Positions 15,500 through 27,276 of a stretch of 64,000 bases of DNA are shown here, piece after piece. This DNA is from Paramecium octaurelia (taxonomy: Eukaryota; Ciliophora; Oligohymenophorea; Peniculida; Parameciidae): NCBI GenBank assembly GCA_905182995.1, contig CAJJDP010000080.1, forward strand, positions 248,001 through 312,000, given 5' to 3'. Under the pieces are notes generated by a model. That model saw only the letters and a list, made by a program, of their open reading frames with translations. It had not been told where the DNA came from and did no database searches. Made by a program: the position numbers and the translations under genes. Position 1 is the stretch's first letter, and every line of letters starts with the position of its first letter.

Positions 15500-16645
15500 T
15501 CATTTTTTAGTTGTAACATTCTATAATTATTATTGCTGATTCAATGAGGAGATCTCTTCATATTAATTAGAAAGATAGTCATGTTTTTAAGGAACTTCCT
15601 TTTAATCAATCTCATCATATAAGTTAAATCCAGCTTCAGCAGTATTTTTGTTAATATCATTTAAGATTTTGATTCTCAAATTTAATTCTTTTTCTTTTCT
15701 CTATTCTAACCTTTTTTCATAGCAATCTAATGAAAATGATTTTTTCATCCGTATAAATTTGAGTATTAAGGTTCTTGTTTTAAACTATTGCTCCTGTTTC
15801 TATTGATCTTTTGGAAAGCTGTGAAGTATTCATACGGGTACGGATATGGTGGTTTTAAACATTAGTTCTTTGAATCGGTAATGAGATCCTCAAACTGTTC
15901 ATCGAAAAATATAAGTTTAATATTGTATAAAAATTTTATTTCAAAGTAATTTATTAAACAATTTACTTTGTTAACACTTCCTTAAGGCTTTTAAACCGCA
16001 GTACGCATTGCCCATGGGGGATCTTTGGGTGTATTATTTTTTAATGGAATCTAATAATAACTATTATTCTAGGAAGTAAGGAGTAAGATTTACCATTTTT
16101 TTCTTTTTCATTTTATCGATTGACCTTTTCGTTAGTTATGACAGGCGTCAGATCATCTCCATATAATTATAAAGAAATATTTCTTTATCGAGTATTTAGG
16201 ACACATTTCATTAATTTTTAACGCGATTCCTAAATCTATCTTAATTCTGTTTAAATATTGTCATCTATTTTCTTTTTAAACATCTAATACTCATTTATTC
16301 TATAATTCGATTCATTATATTAAGCCTTTAATTTTTTTTTTTTTTTTGACTATTTATTATATTTGTTTTATTAACATCCCCTTAGGTAGAATGAGATAAG
16401 GAAACCTTTAATTATTCAAATTTATGAGTCATAATTTCCATTTAGAATATGTTGTCCAGTCTTGATGAATTAAGTTCATTACCAGTGTTTTATAAAAGAT
16501 CATTGTTTAGAGTAATCTATTTCTTATAATTATTTTTTTATTTGCTCTACTGCATTGTATTAGACCTTCCTCTTACATTAGGTAATACTATTTATTATTA
16601 TTATTATTCATATTTAGGGGTAGCATTCTGATTAATTAATCTCAT
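15500..16645 (-). CDS. Uncharacterised protein, gene model damaged
   Basis: Minus-strand blocks starting MRLINQNATPKYEQ and ending in TGA at 15502-15500 look coding: Gln-rich N-terminus, an oligo-lysine run, a helical middle (LKAQYNESNYRINEYQMF), a PKDPPWAMRTAV block, and a charged C-terminal helix. The frames do not join as written. The oligo-lysine run is the T16 tract at 16332-16347; a run of 17 (as in the second copy at 17640-17656) would keep the frame open. Two further breaks lie near 16070 and 15760. Either an expressed gene is misread in a draft assembly or this is a recent pseudogene. No family recognised. Its 5' part is repeated at 17640-17954. Confidence 0.5.
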
Positions 16646-17638
16646 GAATAAAATAAATAAGTTATAAACAAGCACTTTTTAAATTTTGTAAATAAAAATA
16701 AATTGTCATTCATTCCTTTATTAATTACTAATCCATTTTTTGGATATCCTATTTATTTTAGTCATTCTATTCTTCTTTTTAATAATAAACTGATTTCTCG
16801 CCAAAATTCCTTTTAAATCTATGATCTATAGCCCATTCTTTAGGTAAAAATTAAGGATCCATTGAAGATAAGAAATGTTTTCTGAAGATCATAATAAATT
16901 CTTCAATTTTCTCATCAGTATCTAATTTTTTAACAACAGCTTCTCCATGTGAATTTTTTAACTCCTTTTTCAATTTATCATTAATTTTTGTCAACTCCTA
17001 TTTGTCAAATTCAGCTGGTAATTAGATAAGATCTTTAAATTAATTTCTGATTTCCTCATACAACATCATGTCAAAAGGCTTCCCTGCTTTTGTTAGACTT
17101 TCATATTTTTTAAGAATATGACTCAATTTATCAACCACTAGTTTTTCCTCTCCATAATGCTATAAAGGCACTTCATACAATTTGGCTATTTCAGCTCTTT
17201 TCTTATCTTGTTGAGATGAGGCTTTTTCATGGCATCGAGCACATAGGATTACAACATCATGAGCTCTATGAGATTTATAGTGATTCGGTAAGTAATGTTT
17301 GTACATATAAGGAATAATTTAGTATTTCAATATATTAGTAGAGGCACCACAAATAACACATCTATTGGACCTTTCCTCATTATAAAATTTCATTTCTTTT
17401 TCATCAAATTCACACACAGGATCAAAATTGAGTTTGATGCTCTTTTCATCTAAATATTCTCCCAGCCCATTCTTTACATACCATGATATTTTCTTTTAAT
17501 CACAACAACATAACTATTATCCACTCAAACTATAAATACGACAATTACTATAAACAGGTTTATGAGTAGTAAACTTTTCCTAAAATTATAAAAATCTTTA
17601 TCTTTTCTATTCTTGATAATCTTGATGATGCTTTTTAG
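16332..17638. repeat. First copy of a 1.3-kb contig-end duplication
   Basis: This 1307-bp stretch reappears, identical as far as I can follow it, at 17641-18947, offset by exactly 1309 bp. Between the copies is a single N (17639) beside a long T run. It contains the 5' part of the uncharacterised minus-strand gene and a false partial copy of the EXD2-like gene (its stop would be at 16710). A real tandem duplication would be expected to differ somewhere and would not start and stop precisely at an N. Confidence 0.9.
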
Positions 17639-17640
17639 NT

Positions 17641-18947
17641 TTTTTTTTTTTTTTTTGACTATTTATTATATTTGTTTTATTAACATCCCCTTAGGTAGAA
17701 TGAGATAAGGAAACCTTTAATTATTCAAATTTATGAGTCATAATTTCCATTTAGAATATGTTGTCCAGTCTTGATGAATTAAGTTCATTACCAGTGTTTT
17801 ATAAAAGATCATTGTTTAGAGTAATCTATTTCTTATAATTATTTTTTTATTTGCTCTACTGCATTGTATTAGACCTTCCTCTTACATTAGGTAATACTAT
17901 TTATTATTATTATTATTCATATTTAGGGGTAGCATTCTGATTAATTAATCTCATGAATAAAATAAATAAGTTATAAACAAGCACTTTTTAAATTTTGTAA
18001 ATAAAAATAAATTGTCATTCATTCCTTTATTAATTACTAATCCATTTTTTGGATATCCTATTTATTTTAGTCATTCTATTCTTCTTTTTAATAATAAACT
18101 GATTTCTCGCCAAAATTCCTTTTAAATCTATGATCTATAGCCCATTCTTTAGGTAAAAATTAAGGATCCATTGAAGATAAGAAATGTTTTCTGAAGATCA
18201 TAATAAATTCTTCAATTTTCTCATCAGTATCTAATTTTTTAACAACAGCTTCTCCATGTGAATTTTTTAACTCCTTTTTCAATTTATCATTAATTTTTGT
18301 CAACTCCTATTTGTCAAATTCAGCTGGTAATTAGATAAGATCTTTAAATTAATTTCTGATTTCCTCATACAACATCATGTCAAAAGGCTTCCCTGCTTTT
18401 GTTAGACTTTCATATTTTTTAAGAATATGACTCAATTTATCAACCACTAGTTTTTCCTCTCCATAATGCTATAAAGGCACTTCATACAATTTGGCTATTT
18501 CAGCTCTTTTCTTATCTTGTTGAGATGAGGCTTTTTCATGGCATCGAGCACATAGGATTACAACATCATGAGCTCTATGAGATTTATAGTGATTCGGTAA
18601 GTAATGTTTGTACATATAAGGAATAATTTAGTATTTCAATATATTAGTAGAGGCACCACAAATAACACATCTATTGGACCTTTCCTCATTATAAAATTTC
18701 ATTTCTTTTTCATCAAATTCACACACAGGATCAAAATTGAGTTTGATGCTCTTTTCATCTAAATATTCTCCCAGCCCATTCTTTACATACCATGATATTT
18801 TCTTTTAATCACAACAACATAACTATTATCCACTCAAACTATAAATACGACAATTACTATAAACAGGTTTATGAGTAGTAAACTTTTCCTAAAATTATAA
18901 AAATCTTTATCTTTTCTATTCTTGATAATCTTGATGATGCTTTTTAG
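17641..18947. repeat. Second copy of the contig-end duplication
   Basis: Matches 16332-17638 without a difference that I noticed. It begins at a T17 run right after the N at 17639 and runs on into unique sequence at 18948. This copy joins correctly to the rest of the EXD2-like gene, so it represents the true continuation on the right-hand side. Confidence 0.9.
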
Positions 18948-19608
18948 TCAATTATTCAATCAATCCAATCACTTTTTAATCATCTGTTTAAAATGGATCA
19001 TGGAATTTGATATGTCTATATATCTTTTAAGGCAAAAGGACATCTTAATTATCAGCCAACTATTTTTTTAAATATCTTAATAGTTTAGGTTCTTTAAGAT
19101 CGGTGGAGAAATGAATGCTTTTCTGTTCCTCTTCAGTGTATTATTACAATAAGATTTCTCTTAGAACTACTAGATACTTACAATCAAGAGCGGCATAAAA
19201 TAATTATTCTTCAGTTAATGGTCTAGCAAACCAATCACTCTTTTGTAATCTTTTTTTATCCTCTCTCTCAAATTAGACTCCACAATATTTCTTCCATAAT
19301 GCAATCAAACTTAAATCTGGCTCTTTTTAAGCTAACACTTTTAAATCACAATAGTTATTCACCACAATTTAATATTCATTCTTCAACCATTTCAAATCTT
19401 AGGCACCACTATAAAATATTTTTATGGCTTCATTTTTAAAAAATTCTCTCATGTATTATTCCAAATTCAATGCTATTGGATCGAATAAATATATATCCTT
19501 CCCATCAGATATTTAAATAAGACAGATTCGATTATTACTAAATTCAATATCAATACCAAAGGCCTATCCTTCTAATTTTGGTAATAAATTCTCAGAGTTT
19601 ATATACAT
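18019..19608 (-). CDS. EXD2: EXD2-like DEDDy 3'-5' exonuclease with C-terminal Zn/HNH-like domain
   Basis: An intronless frame of 529 aa. The exonuclease domain (about residues 15-190) shows the DEDDy set: FGIDIEF (Asp and Glu), FYSGAQDLKWL (Asp) and FYAALDCKYL (Tyr-x3-Asp). This is the RNase D/WRN-type fold that removes nucleotides from 3' ends. The C-terminal half carries RCVICG, then HYLPNHYKSH and CARCHEKA, matching the zinc-binding HNH-like region of EXD2 proteins. Animal EXD2 acts in DNA end resection and at mitochondria. The start has no obvious targeting peptide. The 3' part is repeated at 16710-17638 by an assembly error, not a second gene. Confidence 0.85.
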
Positions 19609-19658
19609 TAATTAAAATGCTAAGAGATTTAATTAATAATCACACACCCTTAAAAAAT

Positions 19659-19860
19659 ATTATCAAGGAAAGAAAATGTTTGTCTTTGTGTTTTTTTGAG
19701 TGAAAGGTTTTGGATGATAATTCTAAAATATATATAATTTTTTTCAATATTCAATTTTTCCATAATTTTTCATATAATTAAGCACTATTTTTTATTGGTC
19801 TATTCACTGATTTCATTAAAGAACTAGTGCATGAGGTAGTACTCATCACTTTCAACATAA
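19659..19860 (-). repeat. Left inverted repeat of transposon relic
   Basis: The reverse complement matches 21398-21596 with only scattered differences. The outer limits are the ATTATCAAGG / CCTTGATAAT ends. Conservation well beyond ordinary terminal repeats suggests two opposed element fragments. The minus strand inward to about 20230 holds short charged ORF pieces I could not place. Confidence 0.8.
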
Positions 19861-21397
19861 TTTTTGCTATTATTTGAATATTGGTGCATCTTATATTGAT
19901 TACTAGGGCTACATAATTTCCTAAATTTTATATGGAGGTACCTAATTTTTATTTCATTCTGTCTGACTCTTCTTTTCTAATAAACCTTGCTTTCACATTC
20001 TTTATTTTTTCTTTGAGCTATTTTTACTTTCTTTTCTTCCACTTGCTAATGTGTTCTTTTCAAAAACTTCATAGACTTTTTTCTCCCTAAGGTAGTATCT
20101 AAAGATTTTAATACACTTTTTTTAGATCATATATTACACTACATCATCTTTTGTCAAACCACTACTTTGTCCGCATCTAAGTATTCATTTAGTGTAAATA
20201 GAACATTTGTCAGCCATTTTTGTAAGGTAATTTCAGTATGTTGAATCCAAGGTAAATGTTTTTCTTTAGATATATTGCTTCTGAGTCATAAAATAGCTTA
20301 ATTTTAATGAAATTGTTAAATAATTAACCTATTTTCAATTAAACTTTTTCAACACCTTCCAAAAACAACACTCAAAAGATAATCACATATTATAACTTAT
20401 GATGCCATATCCGACATATAGTAATTCTTTAAGATCAATGCTGCATGCATAGATTAAACTCCCCCCACTAATTGATTTGCTTCTTGAAATGTAATTGCCT
20501 AAAAATAATTAAAATCAATAATAGCAAATTTGAATAAAAATTTAGAAATTTTTTTCACTCATTATGACTTAAATTGCCATTCTTATATTATTATGTAATT
20601 TCAAATGGAAAATAACAATTCATTTTTTGATAAAGGAGAAAATGCTGGAAAATAAAAATAAGCCATCGAGTATATAAAACGAATGAAAGTATGATTTAGT
20701 CACAAAAATAAGATCAGTAGTCAGAAGTCTAAGATTAAATGAATTCTCTATTGATACTATAGCCGCATCCACAGGACTGACTCCAAGATAAGTCTGATAT
20801 CTTAAGTTGAACTAAAATTGCAATAAGATAGTAAGAATTAATTCAACCTCAATGCAATTCATGTAAACTGGATTAAAATTATTTAAGAAGCCATACATCA
20901 AATGAACTTTAGAAATCAATCTATATATTCCATAATTTTAATTAAGAATTTCAATTAGCTTCTCAGCAATAAATTTAAGAAATTTTTAATTGATTTTAAA
21001 GAAATATTGTTCTGCAACTTATCGACTTCAAAAATGATATAATAATCTCAAATGAAATAAGTTTAAAATTACGATTAACTACTCCTGTAAATTTTTAAGT
21101 TTCAGTATTAGAAAATCTTAATTCGTATATATTGATGAAACAGCATTGGAGTATTAAATGAAATCATAATAAAAATGCTGGCAATTGAGAAGATAACAAA
21201 AGTTTTCAATATGCAGTATTGGGATTTTTGGTATGGTAGATACAAAATTTGTAACGCATATCAAGCGGCGCAAGGAAATGCAATACATAAATTTATTGTT
21301 ATCATCTTTAGCAGCCAATAAGAGCATTGAAACATCATTATAAAGATTAAGAGTTTGTATTGATTCTTGATAATAGCCCTATTCATAGAAATAAACG

Positions 21398-21596
21398 TGT
21401 TATGGAAGTGATGAGTACTACCTCATGCACGAGTTCTTTAATGAAATCAGTGAATAGGCCTATCAAAAATAGTGCTTAATTATATGAAAAATTATGGAAA
21501 AATTAATATTGAAAAAATTTATTATATTTTAGAATTATCATTCAAAACCTTTCACTCAAAAAAACACAAACACAAACATTTTCTTTCCTTGATAAT
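21398..21596 (+). repeat. Right inverted repeat of transposon relic
   Basis: Partner of 19659-19860. It carries the C-terminal part of the transposase frame and ends at 21596, immediately before the first recognisable codon of the COQ4-like gene (21599). No clear TA target duplication was identified. Confidence 0.8.
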
Positions 21597-21598
21597 AA

Positions 21599-22304
21599 AT
21601 TCGAACGATTATCCACGCTGTTCCAATGTGCTATAAATGCATACAAATATCCTTTAAAGTAAATTTACTTAACAACCTTTTATTAAGTGAAAATCATCTC
21701 TCCTAATTGGGAGAATTATCAGGGTATTATTGTGTAAAGGACATCCACTAAAGAATGCTTCAGCATCCTGTTGGCTAGAGAATATTAATTGATAAACCAA
21801 GAGTTACACCTGAAACATTCAAAATTGAAGAATTGTTAAAATTGAACGAAAATACTTTGGGTAGCATTCATCTTAAATATAAAGTTATCAATATGGAAAA
21901 TTTATGAGGGATAGAGACTTCTCTAGTGATGAAAGACCAATAGTTAAATATATTCCAGATTTGGAATTGGCATATGTTTATCAAAGATATAAAGAAGTAT
22001 AATCCTATAATATCAACTATAGACCCATGATTTTATACATGTGTTACTTATGTATGAAGTAAGTGTCTATGATGAAATTGTTGTGAAATGGTATGAAATG
22101 GCTTAAGTTGGATTGCCATCAGCAACCTTAAGTGCATTTGTTGGGTCATTCAAATTAAATTATTAGGAAAAACAAAAATTATTAGAAACTTTACCTGAAA
22201 TTTTGAAAAGAGCCAATAAAAGTGAATTTATTATGAATGTTTATTTTGAAGAACACATAAACACAGATATTACACAACTTAGAAAATCATTGAGATTATT
22301 ATGA
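21599..22304 (+). pseudogene. COQ4: COQ4-like ubiquinone biosynthesis gene, 5' end lost at transposon
   Basis: Exons 21599-21658, 21688-21996 and 22023-22304 (29- and 26-nt introns) encode a protein matching COQ4 throughout: LGELSG near the N-terminus, [11 protein letters not shown], the conserved zinc motif HDFIHVLLMYEVSVYDE (HDxxH...E), then KWYEMAQVGLP. COQ4 is a mitochondrial inner-membrane protein needed for coenzyme Q synthesis. No start codon is found: the frame runs back into the transposon repeat that ends at 21596. One base also appears missing near 21904 (AATTTATGAGG). Together these suggest a disabled paralogue, since COQ4 is normally single and needed. A sequencing slip could explain the frame break but not the missing start. 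Confidence 0.75.
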
Positions 22305-22344
22305 TAATAACTTAAAAATTCCAATTTTTATTTAATACTAATGT

Positions 22345-22619
22345 TCATATTTATTAAAATCCTTTCACGTATTCTTATTCTAATTTCTTATTTCCCATAA
22401 AATCTAATTCATCTATATCATTCAATTTATTCATTGCAATCTCTAAATGAATATATGATGATTATCCTGGAGCTCCTAAAATATTTCTCTCTAAATTTAA
22501 TTGCATAGCCAACCCAGAACCATAAACTGCAGCTGCTCTATGTAATGTCTATTATTCTTCAACGTAATATCTCTTATATATTATTCATAAGGGTATACCA
22601 TCAAATGCTTTTGCTCCAT
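22345..22619 (-). CDS. UMP1/POMP-like proteasome maturation factor
   Basis: Exons 22619-22599 and 22572-22345 with a 26-nt intron give 82 aa. The segment from TLHRAAAVYGSGLAMQL through LERNILG, SSYIHLEIA and DELDFMGN to EYVKGF follows the order of the UMP1/POMP core (TLRNIQGL, MEFK, SSNLSLDVL, DETIGFEDIL, EYKLGL). UMP1/POMP assists assembly of the 20S proteasome and becomes its first substrate. At 82 aa it is shorter than the usual 140-150, lacking the N-terminal half. Its stop is 40 bp from the COQ4 stop. Family assignment is by pattern only. Confidence 0.55.
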
Positions 22620-22992
22620 CACTTAATAAATATATATATTTAAATTAATATAAAAAAATTCATACTAATCTTCATTTTATATTTATAATCCTTTAATTAA
22701 TAAATTTTATTATTTTTGTAGATGAAGTTGCTTTAACTATTAAGGCACAAATACATTTCCTCGCATCTTGGAACTAATCACTTAGGTTAACATCTAAGTA
22801 AATTTTTTTTAAAGAAACTGAGAATTTAATTGAAAGTTTTTAATCTTAATAGACTGTCTTGTTCCAGAATCTATTTATTATTGATAATTTTGATAAGGAT
22901 TTAAATTTCAAGTTACAATTATAGTTAAAACTCATCCGAAATCTTCTTCACTATAAATTGAATGAAAATTTTATAAAAAATCTGTTAATAAA
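22620..22992 (-). other. Short stretch with an unassigned open frame
   Basis: Between UMP1-like and the coiled-coil gene. A minus-strand frame around 22840-22690 reads KFSVSLKKIYLDVNLSDQF and continues with an alternating hydrophobic pattern to a stop, but has no start. The end of the neighbouring coiled-coil gene also extends here if one base is corrected (open to a TGA at 22932). No separate gene is supported. Confidence 0.3.
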
Positions 22993-25900
22993 TCATTCAT
23001 AAAATTCAACTACTCCTGTTTCACTTCTATGACTTTATTTAACTCTAATTCCTCCACACGCACTCTTTTTTCTAGATTAATCTATCATCTTAATGTTTGA
23101 TGCTCCCAAAATAGAATTTATGATTTTAGATTTTTTATTTGCAGTAGTTTAATTTTGTTATTACATTTTTTCTTCCACTTATATAATTATCATAAGTAAT
23201 TCTTTAATTTCAGGCAAAGGACAAATCATTTTAATCATTTCTACTGATTTGACTGACCTTCTTAAGATTTCTTTGAAGATCATAACAGTATCCTCAATCG
23301 ACATAATTTCTGGCTAAACTAATTCAACTATAGAAAAATGTTATTCAGGCGTTTTGCATGGGAGGGTTTTTTTATGATCATGATCCAAGAATGAGCGTAT
23401 ATTAAGAGAATCCCCAGTTTAGGCTGATCCTCTATCTTCATAATTTTTTCCATGACTGGCTGATTGTATTTCATCCTTTAGTGCATTGTTTTCTTAAATC
23501 AATTTAATATTTTATTAAGTGATTTACTGATTAGCTTGCTGTAGGGATGTTAAATTCTATGTATAAATTAAATAAATACTTATTCTTGAGCCTTTAATTT
23601 CTCAGTGAACATTTTTTTTAGATGATAAAATTCCTATTAATATTGATTGAATCCTTCAACTAATTCTATGACTGCATGAGGAGTTTTATCAAAGCTTCTA
23701 ACAGAAGCCTGAGATCTTAATTTTTCTGGAATTTAAGGACTTTATTCATAATGCTTAATTTCACTTTCAAATTGGTTCATTTATTATTAGAGCAAACTCA
23801 ATCTGTTGTTAATTTCTTAATTCTTGTCCTATAACTATTTATTCTAATCTAATAACTATTTGATTTCTGAATTTTTTAGTTGTATTTGTTTTTTTTACTT
23901 TTCGATTTCATCCTTCATTGATGAAATTTAGTCATCTAGCTCTTTTTATAAATTCTAAAGAGTTCTGTTTTAATTATAAAGATCTATGTTCTTTTTATCT
24001 TTTTCTTTGATTTACTAATTTAATTTGTCCAATTTATCATGTTTTTCTTCATCCAATCTTTTAGTTTAATAAGTTTATTATTATTCTAGATGTTGGATTT
24101 TTAATAAAAGTTTACTCTTCTCGTCATTCAGATCACTTAATTGCTAAGCGTAAGTCTTAAGCTGAGTTTATTCTTTGCTTTCTTTCTATTCCTTTTCTTT
24201 CTTTTACTTCTTGATGGATGAAGATTATATTTGTTGCATTTCATCGATTTGTTTTTTTTTAGAATATAGCTCCTTTGTTAATTCTTAAATTTATTCATCT
24301 TGGTTGTGAAGTTTATTATAAAGTTCTTGAATTTGGTTTTAGAAAAGAGTTTTCATATTTTCCATTTCTTAATTAATCAGCAGCTTTTCTTCGTTCTTCA
24401 TTTGGCTTTGTTGGACAACTAATTTAGTTTCATTTTATTTAGCTTAATAGAGAGATTATTTATTAGTTTAAATTTCATGTTTTAATTATTAGATTTCATT
24501 AGAATGAGCTTAGGTTTCATTTCTAAGTTACGATTTAACTTGTTCCAATTCTAATTTAAGAGTTTTATTTTCGGATAAAAGATTTTAATTCATTTATCTA
24601 AGTTTCTCATATTCTTCGAATATCTACTATTCTTATTCCTCCTTCTTCTCCAATACCATTTAAATTTAATCGGAGATCTTTTGATTCTCTTACATAACTT
24701 CATCGTTCTATTCCTTAAAATAATCAATTTATTATGTTAGTTCTTTAATTTACTCCTCATACTATAAAAAGGCGTGATCTATTTATTCCCTCTGTTTAGT
24801 CAATAATAGAGTAACAACTTCTCTGGCAATCTGAGCAATACTTTAAGTAGCATCTATTGTTTTGGCCTCCTCTTCAAGAGAACATTCTTAAATGATATTT
24901 GCTAATTCATCTTTGCATAATTTGCATTACTCACATTCCTTATAAGAATTGGAATTCATGTGTTATAATTGATGCATTTACATCTATTAGGTTAATTAAC
25001 TTTGTAGTTAAGAAATTAAGATCTTCTAATTGATGCATTCTGCTTAAAGTTCTTCCATAGCCCTGTTATGTACCTCTGGCATAGTATTTCCAGTCACTTA
25101 TTAATAGAGCAATGCTTCTTTAGACTTGAATTCGTTAATTACTTTTTCATCTTGCTTTCTATACTCAGCTTCTTTTAATAGCCTGACTTACAAATTTTAG
25201 ATCTAAGCATCCTATGATGTAATGATTGATTCTTTCTCTTCTAAGGCTTTCATTTAAGTTTCAATTTAGCTCTTCAATTTTGCAATAAATTTATTGCCAT
25301 CACTCATGGTTTTCTCATATTCTTGTAAAGCCTTTTATCTCTCATTATCTTCGTTATTTTATTGATTTTTGAGTGCTCTAACCATTTGATCTTTGATTTC
25401 CAATTAAGCATGCAATTCTCTTAATTCTAATTCTATGGCCTCTTGCATTCTTTTTTCATTTTCGATCATTCCTTTTGTTTATTCATTTAAGTCTCTTAAT
25501 TTCTAATCTTTCAAATCCAATTATTACTTCAATTATTTCATTTACTACTTCGCCACTTCCAGATATTTACCTCGTAATATTTCTAAGCATGAATAATCCT
25601 TATGTTTCTCTTAAAGTAATTTAGTCAACTCTTCCTATTCTTCAAGCTTCTAAGCTAATACTAAATTTTCATTTTCTAATTTCCTTTATTGTTTCTTCAT
25701 TCCTTATATTTCGTTCTCCATGTATCTTTTCTATTTTTCCCAGACTCTATTTTCTAGACGAGAGTTTTAAGTGTTTTGATTTTAATGAGACAGAATTTAT
25801 GGTTTCTTTGGTTCTGGATCAACATTCTTAAATTAAAGAGATAGAGAGTTTTCATTTGAAAATTCAATGCTTGGAGCTATTACTTAAGGAAAGATATTCT

Positions 25901-26387
25901 TAGCATCACCTGGTGTTACATGTTACTTTGACCAATCCACAATTTTATTCATTCGTTATGGGGTCATTGATTCCAAGTAAGATCCTCCTGATGCGTAGAA
26001 ATCTTATAATTGTTATTATTGTTGAGGCACCAAAGGAGGTTTGATTTCCTATTGGTTTATTGGTTGTTATTGAAGAGGTTTTCTTTTTTAATCTACTTTT
26101 TAGGATTTCAATTCCCTTTGTTCAACTTCGCTATCAGTTGCATAAGCATCCACTTAAGTTCGATTTCTTCGAACCTTCTGAGGCTGAACCTCTGTATTTT
26201 CTGTGTGCACTAATTTATGGAGATATTTTTATGGTGTGTTATCAGAGAATTCACTATAAGAAGTTATCGTTATATCTGCATGAGGATAAGGAATATTCTC
26301 TATAATCTATTTCAAATCTTCCCCCTATTTTGAGTTTTAATCCCTCCTTTTGAAGAGCAGATCGTCTAATTCATTGCCGCGGCTCAT
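22993..26387 (-). CDS. Large coiled-coil protein, possibly basal body/cytoskeletal
   Basis: 1123 aa from two exons (26387-23580, 23556-22993) with a 23-nt intron. Residues 1-190 are polar and Pro/Gln-rich; from about 200 to 950 the sequence is an almost unbroken heptad-type coiled coil rich in Gln, Glu and Lys, with a CxxC cluster (CEQCKLC) near 480. The C-terminal 170 residues are less regular and include HFSIVELVQPEIMSIEDTV. Such architecture is common in ciliate basal-body, centriolar and cortical proteins, but no family can be named. A shift to another frame near 23080 would continue the helix to a TGA at 22932, so the extreme C-terminus is uncertain. Confidence 0.8.
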
Positions 26388-26399
26388 TATTCAAATTTT

Positions 26400-27270
26400 A
26401 AATAAATTTTATTGACCTTTCAACTGAAAAACTCTTTATTGTTTAAGAATACTGGAAGTTATTATTTCCACCAACTTATAGTTCCTCTCCACAACATAAG
26501 TGATCAATATAACGAGTAAGGAACAAATCAAAAAGAAAATGAATATTACAAATAGAATCAACCATTTTATTGAATAACTATAATAATACTTAAATTAGGA
26601 TAAACTAAATTTATATTTCACCTAGGATACAACAAATCAGTTCTTTAATATTCTTAATTATGATAATTTAGTAACTGCATCATTTGAGTAACCGAAAAGT
26701 ATGAGAATTTAACTCTATTGTTTCTCAATTAAAGTCCAGCTAATTTTCTTTGATAATACAATAAGACTAAAGATTTTAATTCATGAACAGTTACTATAAT
26801 CTCAAGGTTCCAAACAAGATCATTTTGTTATTTACAAGCCATAAGTGGCAGTAAATTGTTGCATTAATTTAGATATGAAAATATTTTCAATAAGCTCTCT
26901 CTCTAATAAAGGTCTATATTTAATGAAAATCATTTGAAAATCTATGGAATATCAAATCTAACCCTCTAGTGAATTGTTAGTTAATTTGATTGTTATAATA
27001 ATTAATTCTCATATTAGTGGATTTTTTTTAAAATTGATTCTAAATTGATTGGTTGAGTATGTTAATAACAGACTTATAGAAATTACTGTGTTTTAGCGTA
27101 TAATGCAAAGAATCATTTGTATATTTGAATTTGAATAAAATGTAATCAATTTAATTCTGGTTCCAGATTTAGGAGGCTTAGCATTGAATGATACAATTTA
27201 TATGTTGAGATTTGCGTTTAAGATATAGTTGAATGAAATGTGAATTGGGAATATTTGTTTATAAATTTAA
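26400..27270 (-). pseudogene. Remnant of a membrane protein gene
   Basis: A single minus-strand frame is open from about 26790 to 26396 except for one TGA near 26640. It encodes a polar stretch (SWTLIEKQQSQ), a LFGYSNDAV segment, and a strong transmembrane helix (LFVIFIFFLICSLLVILI) with a basic cytoplasmic tail. Further upstream (26800-27250) only short broken frames remain. This looks like the 3' end of a larger receptor- or channel-like gene that has decayed. No family recognised. Confidence 0.35.
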
Positions 27271-27276
27271 TTAAAA

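Larger units (their letters stand above)
19659..21596. mobile_element. Tc1/mariner (IS630)-like DNA transposon relic with long inverted repeats
   Basis: About 200 bp at each end (19659-19860 and 21398-21596) are near-identical in inverted orientation. Inside on the plus strand, a helix-turn-helix-like segment (SIDTIAASTGLTPRQV, near 20740-20790) precedes DDE-type transposase motifs: YIDETALEYQ near 21140 and LDNSPIHRNKRVM near 21370-21400, typical of the second and third blocks of Tc1/mariner/IS630 enzymes. The frame is broken several times, including between the two DDE blocks. The inverted repeats carry the 3' end of the transposase frame, so the left end may be part of a second, opposed copy. 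Transposons are normally removed from ciliate macronuclear DNA. Confidence 0.65.

Noticed and set aside
16332-18947. Recent tandem gene duplication of EXD2
   Set aside because: The copies are identical, end exactly at an N, and one is truncated: an assembly artefact is far likelier.
26010-26305. Plus-strand ORFs over the coiled-coil gene
   Set aside because: They are antisense to a long clean minus-strand frame of higher coding quality.
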